From: Betaproteobacteria bacterium
GTDB lineage: Bacteria > Pseudomonadota > Gammaproteobacteria > Burkholderiales > Rhodocyclaceae
Assembly: GCA_020047725.1 (NCBI GenBank)
Contig: JAIFNM010000025.1
Span: 1 to 6,049, forward strand
DNA length: 6,049 nt
Reading direction: 5' to 3'
Part shown: piece by piece, positions 1-6,049 of the stretch
Layout of the letters: every line of letters starts with the position of its first letter
Position numbering within the stretch: position 1 is the first letter of the stretch
Translations under genes and position numbers: made by a program
The notes under the pieces: generated by a model
Databases searched by the model: none
What the model saw: only the letters and a program-made list of their open reading frames with translations
Told to the model about the DNA's origin: nothing

Positions 1-96
1 CTTAATTCGTTACCTCAGTCGTCGCTCTTCGCTCAGGCTGGCGATAGGCCAGTATTCTTTACGTCCAATCGGCGGTGTCTTTCACGCTAAAAGGCC

Positions 97-1047
97 TCAA
101 AAAATCACCAGGTGCAGAACCCCACGCACCAGGATGCCCGCCAGCGCACCTTTGATCGCGGGGCCAACGAAGGTAGCGAAGCGCTTGCCGGCGGTCACCA
201 GTACGGCAATGCCGACCGGGTCCAGAGTATTGATCGTGAAACCGGCGATCTTGTTGAGATCGGTTGCCGTCATCAGCTGATCCTGCAACATCGGGATGGT
301 CGCGCCCATCATTGCCGTTCCGCCAGCGATGTACTTGGTGATGATAGCGAGTACGGACGACGCTGAAATACCAACCAGCGAAAGCACCGGGCCACACAGA
401 GTTTCCATGAAGCTGATCGCGCCAACGGCCTTCAACACATTGACCAGCAACACGGCCAGCACCAGCAGCGGCACAGCCTTGAGGACAAGCTGGAAGCCCT
501 CCTCGCCGCCGCTCATGATCATCTGGATCAGGCTTTGTTTCTCTTTGACGATCCTGATTTCTTCGGTAGCTGGTTTCTCAAGGCTGTCCGGCAGATGGCG
601 CGCAAATATCCGGAACGTCAGCCAGGCGGCGACCAGCCCACCGATCACCGAAGTTGCCAGCGTGACCGGCAGGTTGAGGCCGAACGCCGACAGCGGCAGC
701 GTGGCGTTGGCTTGCGACATGCAGAGAATGGCTGCGAAACCAGCGGCGATCTTGCGGTCGGAAATGGCTTCATCCTGATCCATGATGCGGAAGGTCGACA
801 CCGGGGCGGCGAAACTGACAAAGAGAATCTGCACGATGGCGAAAACACCGAGGCCGGGAATACCGAATAAAAGCAGCACCGGCGCCGCGTAGATGGCGAC
901 CCGGCGCAGCACGCCCATCTGGTCGAGCACGCGCATCACGGCCATCATGAACACCATGATCGGCATCAGGATGAAGAAAGCGAGTTCGAACCCCTTCTGT
1001 CCCGAGGCGAGCAGGATCTTGAGAAACTCCTGCATTATTTCCTGCAT
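97..1047 (-). CDS. Nucleoside-recognition (Gate) domain membrane protein
   Basis: A 316-residue, very hydrophobic inner-membrane protein with the look of the nucleoside-recognition/Gate family (spore maturation SpmA/B-like and YjiH-like proteins). It is built from two related halves. Half one starts near residue 15 (SGQKGFEL, then a membrane stretch at about 20–40) and half two near residue 179 (SGGEEGFQL, then a stretch at about 188–207); a charged linker at 152–172 separates them. Further membrane segments lie near 50–80, 100–115, 125–148, 218–240, 265–287 and 293–315. Conserved-looking polar spots inside membrane stretches are SQANATLPLS (111–120) and the GGTAMMGATIP region (242–252). The ATG at 1047 is preceded by AGGAAAAG at good spacing; an ATG four codons later also has AGGA before it, so the start could shift by four residues. 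It lies 49 bases after the GGDEF–EAL gene with no clear terminator between, so it is probably co-transcribed. The substrate is unknown; the family assignment rests on sequence feel. Confidence 0.8.
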   Translation of the reverse strand: MQEIMQEFLKILLASGQKGFELAFFILMPIMVFMMAVMRVLDQMGVLRRVAIYAAPVLLLFGIPGLGVFAIVQILFVSFAAPVSTFRIMDQDEAISDRKIAAGFAAILCMSQANATLPLSAFGLNLPVTLATSVIGGLVAAWLTFRIFARHLPDSLEKPATEEIRIVKEKQSLIQMIMSGGEEGFQLVLKAVPLLVLAVLLVNVLKAVGAISFMETLCGPVLSLVGISASSVLAIITKYIAGGTAMMGATIPMLQDQLMTATDLNKIAGFTINTLDPVGIAVLVTAGKRFATFVGPAIKGALAGILVRGVLHLVIF

Positions 1048-1096
1048 GACTTTTCCTGATCGTGTTTGAACGTGCTGCTAATGGCGTTCGTACGCT

Positions 1097-2602
1097 TTAT
1101 TTTGATGTACCTGCAGCAAGGTGGGAATCCAGATACGTCATGAAGGCCTCGGCTGGCATTGGTCGTGAGTAAAAATAACCTTGCGCCTCGTCGCAGTGGT
1201 AGATGCGCAAGTGGTCAAGCACCTGCTTGCTCTCAACCCCTTCGGCAATCGTCCGCAAGCCGAGACTGCGCGCCATCTGGATGACGGCGCGAACAATCGC
1301 CGCATCTTCCGAATCAGTAGCCAGATCGCGGATGAACGACTGATCAATCTTGAGTTTGTCGACCTCGAAGCGCTTGAGATAGGACAGGCTGGAGTAGCCG
1401 GTGCCGAAGTCGTCGATCGACAGTTTGACGCCCATGAGCTTGAGGCGCTTGACGGTGGCCAGCACGTTTTCGGTATCGCCGATCAGGATCGACTCGGTCA
1501 GTTCCAGTTCAAGCCGGCCCGGATCAAGGCCGGATTGTTCCAGAGCCTGGGTGACGGACTGCTCAATGTCGCCGCGCTTGAATTGCAACGCCGACAGATT
1601 GACCGCCACTACCGGCCCAAGCGTTCCGGGCTGCTGCCATCGCACCGCTTCACGACAGGCTTCGCGCAAGACCCAATCACCCATCGGAACGATCAGACCG
1701 CTCTCTTCGGCTACGGAAATGAAGCGGCCGGGAAGCACCAGACCAAGTTCCGGATGGTTCCAGCGAATCAGCGCCTCGGCGCCGATCAGCGCGCCACTGG
1801 CGATCTCGAGTTGCGGCTGGTAGTAAAGCTCGAACTGGCCAAGCTCAAGCCCACGCCGCAAACCGACATTCATGGCTAGCCGTTCGACCGCGTCGTCGTT
1901 CATCTCTTCGTTGAAGAAACGATAGGTATTGCGTCCGGCATCCTTGGCACGATACATCGCCATGTCGGCCTTTTTCTGCAGACTTTCGAAGTCGGCACCG
2001 TCGTCCGGGTAAATGGCAATGCCGACGGAAACGGACGTCGACAACTCCTTCTCATCAACATGGAAGGGCTTGAGCAAATTCCCCATCAGACCACCAAGAA
2101 AGGTGATGCTGGCGTCCGAATCGGCCAGGTTCGGCAGCAGGATTAAAAATTCGTCGCCGCCCTGCCGGCAAACGGTATCGGTGTCTCGCGTGCACTCAAG
2201 CAGCCGCTTGGCCACCGCGACCAGCAGTCGGTCACCGACGCTGTGCCCCAGCGAATCGTTGATGGTCTTGAAACGATCAAGATCGATGACCATCAAGGCA
2301 AACTTCATCGTGCCGCGATCAGCGAAGGCGATGGCCTGATTTAGCCGGTCCTGAAGCAGCAGGTGGTTCGGCAGACGGGTCAAGGCGTCGTGATGGGTAA
2401 GGAAGTTGGCTTTCTCCTCGGCCTGCTTGCGCTCGGTGATGTCGCGTCCGACCAGAACGCCAAAGCAGCCTTCCTCAACCATGGCGACGCGATAGGTGAG
2501 CTCCAGCCAGATCGTGGCACCTACCGGGCCAAACTCGGTGACCAGCGTATGGGTGATCATTTCACAGCCGTCCACGCGGCTGATCATCTCCCGACGCAGC
2601 AC
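1097..2602 (-). CDS. GGDEF–EAL c-di-GMP enzyme, open 3' portion of a frame-broken PAS–GGDEF–EAL gene
   Basis: The open part encodes 501 residues from a GTG at 2602. It holds the end of a PAS domain (about 1–60, closing with GRDITERKQAEEK), a GGDEF domain (about 65–230) and an EAL domain (about 240–495). The cyclase signature GGDEF (148–152) is intact, as is an inhibitory-site RxxD (R139–D142) at the canonical five-residue spacing. The phosphodiesterase domain keeps EALIR (276–280), N335, ELTES (367–371), DDFGTGYSSL (397–406), K418/D420, E457 in AEGVE and Q474 in QGY. Both activities (synthesis from GTP, hydrolysis to pGpG) are therefore possible by motif. The GTG is unlikely to be the natural start because it falls in the middle of the PAS fold; the same frame stays open upstream, and the missing N-terminus is found in another frame at 2605–2895. 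With one base restored the protein would be about 597–599 residues. Expression from the GTG would yield catalytic domains without a complete sensor. The stop is TAA. Confidence 0.85.
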   Translation of the reverse strand: MLRREMISRVDGCEMITHTLVTEFGPVGATIWLELTYRVAMVEEGCFGVLVGRDITERKQAEEKANFLTHHDALTRLPNHLLLQDRLNQAIAFADRGTMKFALMVIDLDRFKTINDSLGHSVGDRLLVAVAKRLLECTRDTDTVCRQGGDEFLILLPNLADSDASITFLGGLMGNLLKPFHVDEKELSTSVSVGIAIYPDDGADFESLQKKADMAMYRAKDAGRNTYRFFNEEMNDDAVERLAMNVGLRRGLELGQFELYYQPQLEIASGALIGAEALIRWNHPELGLVLPGRFISVAEESGLIVPMGDWVLREACREAVRWQQPGTLGPVVAVNLSALQFKRGDIEQSVTQALEQSGLDPGRLELELTESILIGDTENVLATVKRLKLMGVKLSIDDFGTGYSSLSYLKRFEVDKLKIDQSFIRDLATDSEDAAIVRAVIQMARSLGLRTIAEGVESKQVLDHLRIYHCDEAQGYFYSRPMPAEAFMTYLDSHLAAGTSK

Positions 2603-2604
2603 GT

Positions 2605-2895
2605 CTAGAACGGATTCGGCAGACCAAGGGAGGCAAACGGGCGACCAATCAAAATTTCGACGCTCTCGCCAAGAAGCCGGCCAAGCGCCGCATTGGCGTC
2701 AGCCACCGTGCCCTCAGGCAGGGCGACAAGAATCACGAAGTCGGAGGTGCGATCAAGGAGCGTGCGAAAGCGCTCAAGTCGGTCAAGGTTTTGCCGCAGC
2801 TGCGGGTAATAGCTTTTGCGAAACGAGCGCTCGCCGAGACCGATGATGCGATCCTTGCGTTCGTCCCAGTTATCCTGATCAGAGGGCATCGCCAT
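2605..2895 (-). pseudogene. N-terminal PAS fragment of the GGDEF–EAL gene, cut off by a frameshift
   Basis: Ninety-six residues from the ATG at 2895 (or 94 from the ATG at 2889), ending at a TAG right where the PAS fold should continue. It starts with a charged lead-in (DNWDERKDRI), then GERSFRKSYYPQLRQNL, a linker I recognise from PAS-type sensor proteins, then the first half of a PAS domain (LLDRTSDFVILV, DANAALGRLLGES, IGRPFASLGLP). Adding one base (for example a second G, giving CTG CCG GAA TCC) joins it smoothly to ESVLDVLRREMISRV in the downstream frame. The start codons overlap the 3' end of the dehydrogenase gene by 11–17 bases and no clear Shine–Dalgarno precedes them, so translation is probably coupled to the dehydrogenase. 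The formal frame reaches further upstream to 2964, but those residues lie inside the dehydrogenase coding region and look non-native. Confidence 0.75.
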
Positions 2896-4013
2896 AGATG
2901 GACTGGATATCAGCGTTATTGGCCCGCCTCGGGTTGGTGACCAGACAGGCGTCCGCAAGCGCATGCACTGTCAGCTCGGAAATGTCCGCCGTGCGGACAC
3001 CGCGTGAGGCGAGGCTGTCGACAACACCTACCCGATTGCGAAAACCGTTCAGCGCCTCGGTAATCCGCTTTGCACGCTCCCGCTCCGTCATGCCGCGCAT
3101 GTCGATACCCATCGCCTGGAGCCGCCTCAATATTGAAGCGAACGACGTGTTCAAGCAGTAGTGCATTACATTCGCCGTGAGCAAGGTCAAGATAGCCGCC
3201 GATGGAATGCGCCATGGCATGTACCGCGCCGAGGCTGGCATTCGAAAAAGCAAGTCCAGCCTGCAGGCTGGCAAGCAACATGTTCTCGCGAGCCGGCAGG
3301 CTTCCAGGATCGGCGACCGCATTCTCGAGGTTATCCCGGATCAGGCGGATGGCGGCCAGGGCATGCACGTCGACCACCGGCGAACTGGCGGTGGATACGT
3401 AAGCCTCGATCGCGTGGGTCAGAGCATCGAGACCCGTACAGGCCGTGAGGTAGGGGTCCATGGTCAATGTCGTTTCCGGATCAACCAGAGCCACATCCGG
3501 CACGACGGTCTTGCTGATGATGGCCATTTTGTAACGGCCTGCGGTATTGGCAACGATGCAAAATTGCGAGATATCGGCAGCAGTTCCTGCGGTCGTCGGA
3601 ATGCAGATCAGGGGCGGCCCCGGCACTTCAACCTGATCGACCCCTTCGAAAGCGAGAATGTTGCTGCCGTTGGCATGCACGATGCCGATGGCCTTGGCGC
3701 AGTCGATGACGCTACCACCGCCGATGGCAACAATGACGTCACAACGCTCGCGCTCATAGAGTGCGGCTCCGGCCATCACTTCGTAATCCTTTGGATTGGG
3801 GGTCAGGTCGCTAAAAACAACCGACTCGATGCCCGCTTCGGCGAGGTCAGCCTGAGCGTCCTTGAGCCAGCCAGCGGCAATCACGCCAGGATCGCTGACC
3901 ACCAGCACTCGCCGCGCCAGCAGGTGCCTGGCGTAGTAAGCCACACGCCGCCGCGACCCAACACCAAAGATGAACTCCGGAGCGACGAACTTGCGCATTT
4001 CGTAAAGTGCCAT
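2879..4013 (-). pseudogene. ercA: ErcA-like iron-containing alcohol dehydrogenase, frame broken near 3118
   Basis: Group III (iron-type) alcohol dehydrogenase, NAD-dependent family, closest in look to the regulatory ErcA proteins (N-terminus EMRKFVAPEFIFGVGSRR). From the ATG at 4013 the first 298 or so residues are normal: the nucleotide-binding GGGSVID (98–104), metal ligands D196 and H200 in GLDALTHAIEAY, and H265 and H279 in VHAMAH…DLAHGE. The frame then runs into unrelated, Cys/Arg/His-rich residues and stops at 2916. The true C-terminus (QAMGIDMRGM … ADACLVTNPRRANNADIQSIYGDAL) lies in another frame from about 3118 to the TGA at 2879–2881. The junction falls where the family has about 13 residues between RFN and AMG; only about five codons remain, so roughly 23 bases (some 3n+2) seem lost. 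The repaired length, near 385 residues, fits the family. The start at 4013 is chosen for GGAG five bases upstream; a TTG at 4034 is in frame but has no such site. As written, the product would be 365 residues with about 66 scrambled and the C-terminal helical domain missing, so activity is doubtful. Confidence 0.85.
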
Positions 4014-4088
4014 TACCTCTCCACGACATTTCAAGGGTCACCGTCAACGATTATTGCTTTTCCGTCTCAAGCACTTATTTTGAGTCCA

Positions 4089-4117
4089 ATACTACTCCGC
4101 TTGCTTACGAATGTCAG
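4089..4117 (-). promoter_or_regulatory. Candidate sigma-70 promoter for the dehydrogenase operon
   Basis: On the minus strand, CTGACA (4117–4112) and TAGTAT (4094–4089) are separated by exactly 17 bases. The −35 matches five of six consensus bases, the −10 only four of six. The predicted start near 4082 leaves a leader of about 70 bases before the ATG at 4013. It lies in the only sizeable gap upstream of the dehydrogenase and would serve it, the c-di-GMP gene and possibly the Gate protein. Confidence 0.4.
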
Positions 4118-4161
4118 GGCACAAAATGGCTTTGAAACGTTCTTCCAGCCTGGAAACGGTG

Positions 4162-4920
4162 CTAAAAAAACAGTCTGATGATTGAAACTGCAGTCATCCC
4201 GATAACCACCCACCGGAATGGCTTTTCGGGAATCCGCTTGATCACCGCAACACCCAGCATGGCACCGACGAGAATAGCCGGGATCATCACGACACCGATC
4301 AAGGCCGTCTGCGGAGTGACATTTCCCCAGAAGAAGATCTGTAACGGGAGCTTGATCAGGTTGATGATCATGAAGAACCAGGCCGTGGTGCCAAGAAAGG
4401 TCTGCTTTTCGTAGCGACGCGCCAGCAGGTAGACAGCGAAAATCGGCCCCGCGACGTTGCCGATCATGGTGGTAAAACCCGCAATCAAGCCGATCAGAGC
4501 AAAGAACCAGAGCTGATCGGGGACATGGAACTTGCTGGACCGCAATTCAAGAACGACCAGCACTACCAGACAAACCAGCAAAGAAACGGCGATCAGCACA
4601 GTGAACTGGCGATCATTGATCAGATTGCCGACCAGAACACCAACAATAAGGCCCGTTACGGTCCACGGCAGCAAACGGCGAATCCCCGGCCAATCGGCAT
4701 AGCGATGGTACTGCTTGACCGCCATGAAATCGGCAAAGATCAGCATCGGCAGGATGATGCCCGTAGACATTCTTCCGCCAAAAGCGGTGGCCATGAAGGG
4801 AATGGCGATCATCAAGGTCCCGCCAATTCCGGTCTTGGAAAAGCCGATCAACAGGGCTGACGCGAAAATCAATCCGAGCTGCCAGAGCTCGACACCAAGG
4901 AACTGCGTTATCTCTATCAT
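4162..4920 (-). CDS. TauE/SafE-family (TSUP) membrane carrier
   Basis: A 252-residue integral membrane protein of the TauE/SafE (TSUP) family, whose members move sulfite, sulfoacetate, taurine-derived or other organic anions across the inner membrane. About eight membrane segments can be seen, near residues 11–25, 34–47, 52–68, 83–101, 105–125, 137–165, 178–197, 203–227 and 235–251 (the boundaries are by eye and some may merge). The family-type glycine-rich stretches are present in both halves: GFSKTGIGGTLM (26–37) and GLIAGFTTMIGNVAGPI (144–160). The length is normal for the family. The ATG at 4920 is the only plausible start, since a TGA precedes it in frame, but the ribosome site is weak (GGCAAG). 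It diverges from the YbhA-like gene and lies 148 bases upstream of the dehydrogenase start. No neighbouring sulfur gene identifies the substrate, so I give no specific one. Confidence 0.88.
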   Translation of the reverse strand: MIEITQFLGVELWQLGLIFASALLIGFSKTGIGGTLMIAIPFMATAFGGRMSTGIILPMLIFADFMAVKQYHRYADWPGIRRLLPWTVTGLIVGVLVGNLINDRQFTVLIAVSLLVCLVVLVVLELRSSKFHVPDQLWFFALIGLIAGFTTMIGNVAGPIFAVYLLARRYEKQTFLGTTAWFFMIINLIKLPLQIFFWGNVTPQTALIGVVMIPAILVGAMLGVAVIKRIPEKPFRWVVIGMTAVSIIRLFF

Positions 4921-4955
4921 GCTTGCCAGTATACTCGGCGTCTTTCATTCATTTC

Positions 4956-4981
4956 CGGCAAGAGGATCATTATTCTTGCCG
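4956..4981. repeat. 8-bp inverted repeat between divergent genes
   Basis: CGGCAAGA (4956–4963) and TCTTGCCG (4974–4981) are a perfect inverted repeat around a 10-base AT-rich centre. A third CTTGCC lies at 4922–4927. It sits in the 101-base gap between the divergently read TauE-like and YbhA-like genes. It could be a regulator binding site or an RNA hairpin in the phosphatase leader; it lacks the T run of a terminator. Confidence 0.45.
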
Positions 4982-5021
4982 TGCGCCCCGAACCGGGTCG
5001 TAAACAACCACTGGAGTCGCA

Positions 5022-5849
5022 ATGAAGTACCGCTTGATCGCACTGGACCTCGACGGAACGCTGCTCAACAGCCAGCTGCAGATTCGCAACGAAACGATTG
5101 ACGCACTGAGTCGTGCGCGTGCGCAGGGTGTGCAGGCAATGATTGTCACTGGCCGTCACCACGTGGCCGCCTACGCCTACTGGAAACAGCTCGGCCTGGA
5201 ACTGCCGGCCATCTGCTGCAATGGTGCCTATATGTACGATTACCGTGCTCACCAACCGCTCGCCAACGACCCGCTGACTCGGGACGAAGCGCGTGGACTA
5301 CTGAAACTGGTACGCAAGCATTCCATCGACACCATGGTGTACGACAAGGATTTCATGGCTTATGAAACCATCAACAAACACCTCAGGGCGATGCTCGACT
5401 GGTCGGCCACACTCCCCGAGGCCGTTCGTCCGCGTGTCGAACATGCTCAATCCTATGAGCAACTCCTAGAAAACGCCGAGATAATCTGGAAATTCACCTC
5501 ATCGTGCGATGACCGGGCGGCCCTTTCCGCTTATGTCTCCGAGATCGAACAAAGCCTTGGCCTTAGCTGCGTATGGTCCGGCCACAACCGTCTTGACATT
5601 GGTCACGCCGGCAACAGCAAAGGCCGTCGTCTTGCTGGATGGATCGCCGAACAAGGCATTGCACGTGAAGAAGTGATTGCCTTTGGCGACGAACAGAACG
5701 ACATGGAGATGTTGCGCCTGGCCGGCATGGGCGTGGCCATGGGAAACAGCGGCGGCGAAATCCAGGCCTGTGCCGACTGGACCACCGGCGGCAACGACAG
5801 TAACGGAATTGCCGATGCGTTGCAGCGCTTTGTACTGACACCGGCGTAA
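5022..5849 (+). CDS. ybhA: YbhA-like HAD phosphatase (pyridoxal phosphate / sugar phosphate)
   Basis: A 275-residue Cof-type HAD-IIB hydrolase, cytoplasmic. The four HAD motifs are complete: DLDGTLL with nucleophile D9 and acid/base D11, T43 in VTGRHH, K200 in GNSKGRR, and GDEQND (222–227) with D223 and D227 for magnesium. The substrate-cap region (about 85–190) is of the IIB type. The sequence strongly resembles E. coli YbhA as I remember it, especially VTGRHHVA, LPAICCNGAYMYDY, the WKF segment (156–158) and HAGNSKGRRL. YbhA dephosphorylates pyridoxal 5'-phosphate and also acts on fructose 1,6-bisphosphate and other sugar phosphates. The ATG at 5022 has GGAG five bases upstream. Transketolase follows after 129 bases in the same direction, and the promoter for that gene begins in the last codons here. 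The family is very secure; the exact substrate is inferred from similarity. Confidence 0.92.
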   Translation: MKYRLIALDLDGTLLNSQLQIRNETIDALSRARAQGVQAMIVTGRHHVAAYAYWKQLGLELPAICCNGAYMYDYRAHQPLANDPLTRDEARGLLKLVRKHSIDTMVYDKDFMAYETINKHLRAMLDWSATLPEAVRPRVEHAQSYEQLLENAEIIWKFTSSCDDRAALSAYVSEIEQSLGLSCVWSGHNRLDIGHAGNSKGRRLAGWIAEQGIAREEVIAFGDEQNDMEMLRLAGMGVAMGNSGGEIQACADWTTGGNDSNGIADALQRFVLTPA

Positions 5850-5863
5850 CATTTGTATAAAAT
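5835..5863 (+). promoter_or_regulatory. Strong-looking sigma-70 promoter for transketolase
   Basis: CTGACA (5835–5840) and TAAAAT (5858–5863), each five of six to consensus, are spaced by 17 bases. The −35 lies within the last codons of the phosphatase gene. The start of transcription would be near 5870, giving a leader of about 110 bases before transketolase. An overlapping TATAAA (5856–5861) gives a poorer 15-base spacer. Confidence 0.6.
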
Positions 5864-5875
5864 GAAATACTTTTG

Positions 5876-5959
5876 ATCACCCTTGGTGGCTGAGGCGATT
5901 TTCTGGCACGGATGTCTCGCCATCGAAGGTTTTCCCAGGCTGATCCACCGCTTTTTTTA
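5876..5959 (+). promoter_or_regulatory. Possible structured leader of transketolase
   Basis: GGTGG (5885–5889) can pair with CCACC (5945–5949), which is followed after GC by seven T (5952–5958). It can instead form a tight hairpin with CACC just upstream (5878–5881, loop CTT). Between them GGCGA (5894–5898) pairs with TCGCC (5917–5921), capped by a small stem GGCA/TGTC (5905–5908 / 5913–5916). The two partners of GGTGG sit in near-repeats, TGATCACC and TGATCCACC. This resembles an attenuator or switch, but the outer stem is only five pairs across a long loop, and no covariation is available. It does not match the thiamine pyrophosphate riboswitch, although transketolase uses that cofactor. 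Confidence 0.3.
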
Positions 5960-5974
5960 CTGAACCAGGAGTAA
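5912..5974 (+). CDS. Possible 20-codon leader peptide before transketolase
   Basis: ATG at 5912 opens a 20-codon frame (MSRHRRFSQA…) that ends with TAA at 5972–5974, four bases before the transketolase ATG. The last codons contain the AGGAG of transketolase, so translating it would cover that site and could couple the two. Its own ribosome site is poor (only ACGG directly before the ATG), and so short a frame can arise by chance. Weak candidate. Confidence 0.18.
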   Translation: MSRHRRFSQADPPLFLLNQE

Positions 5975-5978
5975 GCAA

Positions 5979-6049
5979 ATGTTCTCTCAGGCATCGCTGG
6001 CAAATGCAATTCGCGTACTGGCCATGGATGGTGTACAAGCCGCCAATTC
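5979..6049 (+). CDS. tkt: Transketolase, N-terminal fragment (runs off the window)
   Basis: Only the first 24 residues are inside the window, but LANAIRVLAMDGVQAANS is the characteristic start of bacterial transketolase (ANAIRxLxMDxVQxANSGHPGAPMG). The enzyme moves two-carbon ketol units between sugar phosphates in the pentose phosphate and Calvin pathways, using thiamine pyrophosphate, in the cytoplasm. The ATG at 5979 follows AGGAG (5967–5971) with seven bases between. A good promoter and an approximately 110-base leader lie upstream. The gene continues beyond 6049, so catalytic motifs cannot be checked. Confidence 0.9.
   Translation, partial: MFSQASLANAIRVLAMDGVQAAN

Noticed and set aside
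1..96. Short minus-strand frame (IGRKEYWPIASL…) and a CTGGC/GCCAG hairpin at 38–52
   Set aside because: No start codon with a ribosome site, fewer than 30 codons, and the 5-bp hairpin has no proper T run; nothing supportable.
1181..1879. A 232-residue plus-strand frame opposite the GGDEF–EAL gene
   Set aside because: Shadow of the EAL coding region; composition is unlike a real protein and there is no ribosome site.
2605..2660. Programmed −1 frameshifting to join the PAS fragment to GGDEF–EAL
   Set aside because: No X XXY YYZ slippery heptamer lies in frame before the TAG, and this gene type is not known to use it; a one-base loss is simpler.
4138..4158. Imperfect hairpin just after the TauE-like gene as terminator
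   Set aside because: Seven pairs with a two-base bulge and only three T after it on the minus strand; too weak to call.
3177..4178. A 333-residue plus-strand frame opposite the dehydrogenase
   Set aside because: It is antisense to a clear protein family, shows no recognisable motif, and long antisense frames are expected in GC-rich coding DNA.
4928..4933. TATACT as the −10 of the TauE-like gene
   Set aside because: It ends only seven bases before the ATG and has no −35 at the right distance.
5885..5950. Thiamine pyrophosphate riboswitch before transketolase (GGCTGAG and CTGATC words present)
   Set aside because: The GGATAATGCCAG core and the order and pairing of conserved blocks are missing; the words look coincidental.

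Overview
The window carries ordinary chromosomal genes of a Gram-negative bacterium. The base composition, the transketolase N-terminus, the E. coli YbhA-like phosphatase and the ErcA-type dehydrogenase followed by a PAS–GGDEF–EAL gene suggest a betaproteobacterium, perhaps Rhodocyclales. That placement is an inference from gene content. I see no tRNA, rRNA, CRISPR array, insertion sequence or phage gene.

Minus-strand block (97–4920), read right to left. First comes a TauE/SafE-family membrane carrier (4920–4162). After a 148-base gap holding a candidate promoter there is an ErcA-like iron-dependent alcohol dehydrogenase (4013–2879), whose frame is broken near 3118. Its 3' end overlaps the start of a PAS–GGDEF–EAL cyclic-di-GMP gene (about 2895–1097), whose frame is broken near 2617. 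After a 49-base gap comes a two-repeat nucleoside-recognition (Gate) membrane protein (1047–97). The last three genes look like one transcription unit. Bases 1–96 hold no gene I can support.

Plus-strand block. Diverging from the TauE-like gene across a 101-base gap with an 8-bp inverted repeat is a YbhA-like HAD phosphatase (5022–5849). The promoter for the next gene overlaps its 3' end. A leader of about 110 bases follows, with mutually exclusive pairing options, a T7 run and a 20-codon open frame. The window then ends inside the first 24 codons of transketolase (5979–6049+).

How the genes fit together. ErcA-type dehydrogenases are known as regulatory components of alcohol oxidation in Pseudomonas, where the partner is a sensor kinase. 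Here the partner appears to be a PAS-regulated c-di-GMP enzyme, which would suggest an alcohol or redox cue feeding c-di-GMP turnover. Both genes of the pair carry a frame-breaking lesion while their neighbours are intact, so the module may be decaying, or the assembly may be faulty here. YbhA (pyridoxal phosphate and sugar phosphate phosphatase) and transketolase are both housekeeping carbon and cofactor metabolism. The most interesting uncharted element is the transketolase leader; the most interesting lesion is the double break in the ErcA / c-di-GMP pair.
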